Shown: piece by piece, positions 63,502 to 64,000 of the stretch
Layout of the letters: each line of letters begins with the position of its first letter
How positions within the stretch are numbered: the first letter of the stretch is position 1
Assembly: GCA_964247055.1 (NCBI GenBank)
Contig: OZ176052.1
Coordinates: 11,780,001 to 11,844,000 of the forward strand
Direction: 5' to 3'
DNA: 64,000 bases
Origin: Paragordius varius
Lineage: Eukaryota > Nematomorpha
Program-made: the position numbers and the translations under genes
Notes under the pieces: model-generated
Databases searched by the model: none
What the model saw: only the letters and a program-made list of their open reading frames with translations
What the model was told of the DNA's origin: nothing

Positions 63502-64000
63502 TTCTTTTCCCCTTAATTATCGGAAAAGTTTAATGCACCTAATGTTATTATACTAACAAATATTGTGTAAAAAATAATTTAATTTGTCCACTAACAAACT
63601 TTGAGTTATATTAAAATGTTGTTCGTTTTACGACTCTTGCCTAATCCAATCCATGAAAAAGAAATTAAATTTTAATCTGTAGCTTATTCCGCTAAACTTT
63701 AATTTGTTACAGTTGCATATGGTGTAAAAACCATTAGTTTTTAAAATTAAACAAGTTTTTCCTATGTTATAGCATTGTCTTTTATTTTAGACGCTACTGT
63801 ATAATGATATTATTAATTTTATGACCATATATATTGTAGACAATGTTAAGTATTTTTTGCATAAGCATTTCTTTAATTATTTTTTATATAATATGTGAAT
63901 AAATTTTCTCCCTTTACATCATAATGCTAAAACACAGTCTGACTTTAGTCATTTAACAATATCAAGTTTGTTTTCAGATCGGCATGCTTTTGATCTTTGA
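63502..64000. other. Window end, no gene recognised
   Basis: A+T-rich. An acceptor-like TTGTTTTCAG at 63969-63978 precedes the last 22 bases, so an exon could begin at the window edge. Confidence 0.3.

Overview
The window is A+T-rich (roughly three quarters A+T) nuclear DNA of a multicellular animal. Three genes with introns can be read with confidence: an ALG6-type glucosyltransferase, a SEPT2-group septin, and the 5' two thirds or so of a LAR-type (type IIa) receptor tyrosine phosphatase. The receptor and septin types point to a bilaterian. The ALG6 and septin genes carry nine introns of only 21-28 nt, all at their 5' ends, followed by introns of ordinary length. Very short introns are known from dicyemids, and short-5'/long-3' intron polarity from schistosomes, so a parasitic spiralian is my best guess. 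No single marker here settles the lineage.

Layout. 1-6524 is a satellite with a 55-59 bp unit, clean in the middle, decayed at both edges, with a 560 bp higher-order duplication. 6525-10291 is repeat-rich spacer with non-autonomous DNA transposons (MITE families A and B). 10292-14330 (+) is a complete ALG6 gene of 14 exons and 509 aa. 14663-17640 (-) is a complete septin of 11 exons and 350 aa, convergent with ALG6 across 332 bp. 17641-45071 is a long gene-poor region with MITEs, a hAT-like relic and a 1.29 kb foldback element at 31233-32520; only weak exon candidates are visible. 45072-45180 looks like the first exon of a small secreted protein. 45181-51693 holds a nested tRNA-Lys-derived SINE with perfect 17 bp target duplications, a hAT-like element and long TA arrays. 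51694-58501 (+) holds 15 exons of the LAR-like receptor: signal peptide, long novel N-terminal extension, three Ig domains and four FN3 domains. The remaining FN3 repeats, transmembrane segment and phosphatase domains must lie in or beyond 58502-64000, where only weak exon candidates are seen.

Functionally the genes are unrelated neighbours. ALG6 builds the N-glycan precursor in the ER, the septin is a cytoskeletal GTPase, and the LAR-like protein is a cell-adhesion/axon-guidance receptor. All exon joints given keep the reading frame (ALG6 CDS 1530 nt, septin 1053 nt, LAR part 3211 nt). No CRISPR array, rRNA gene, intact tRNA gene or virus-like element was recognised.
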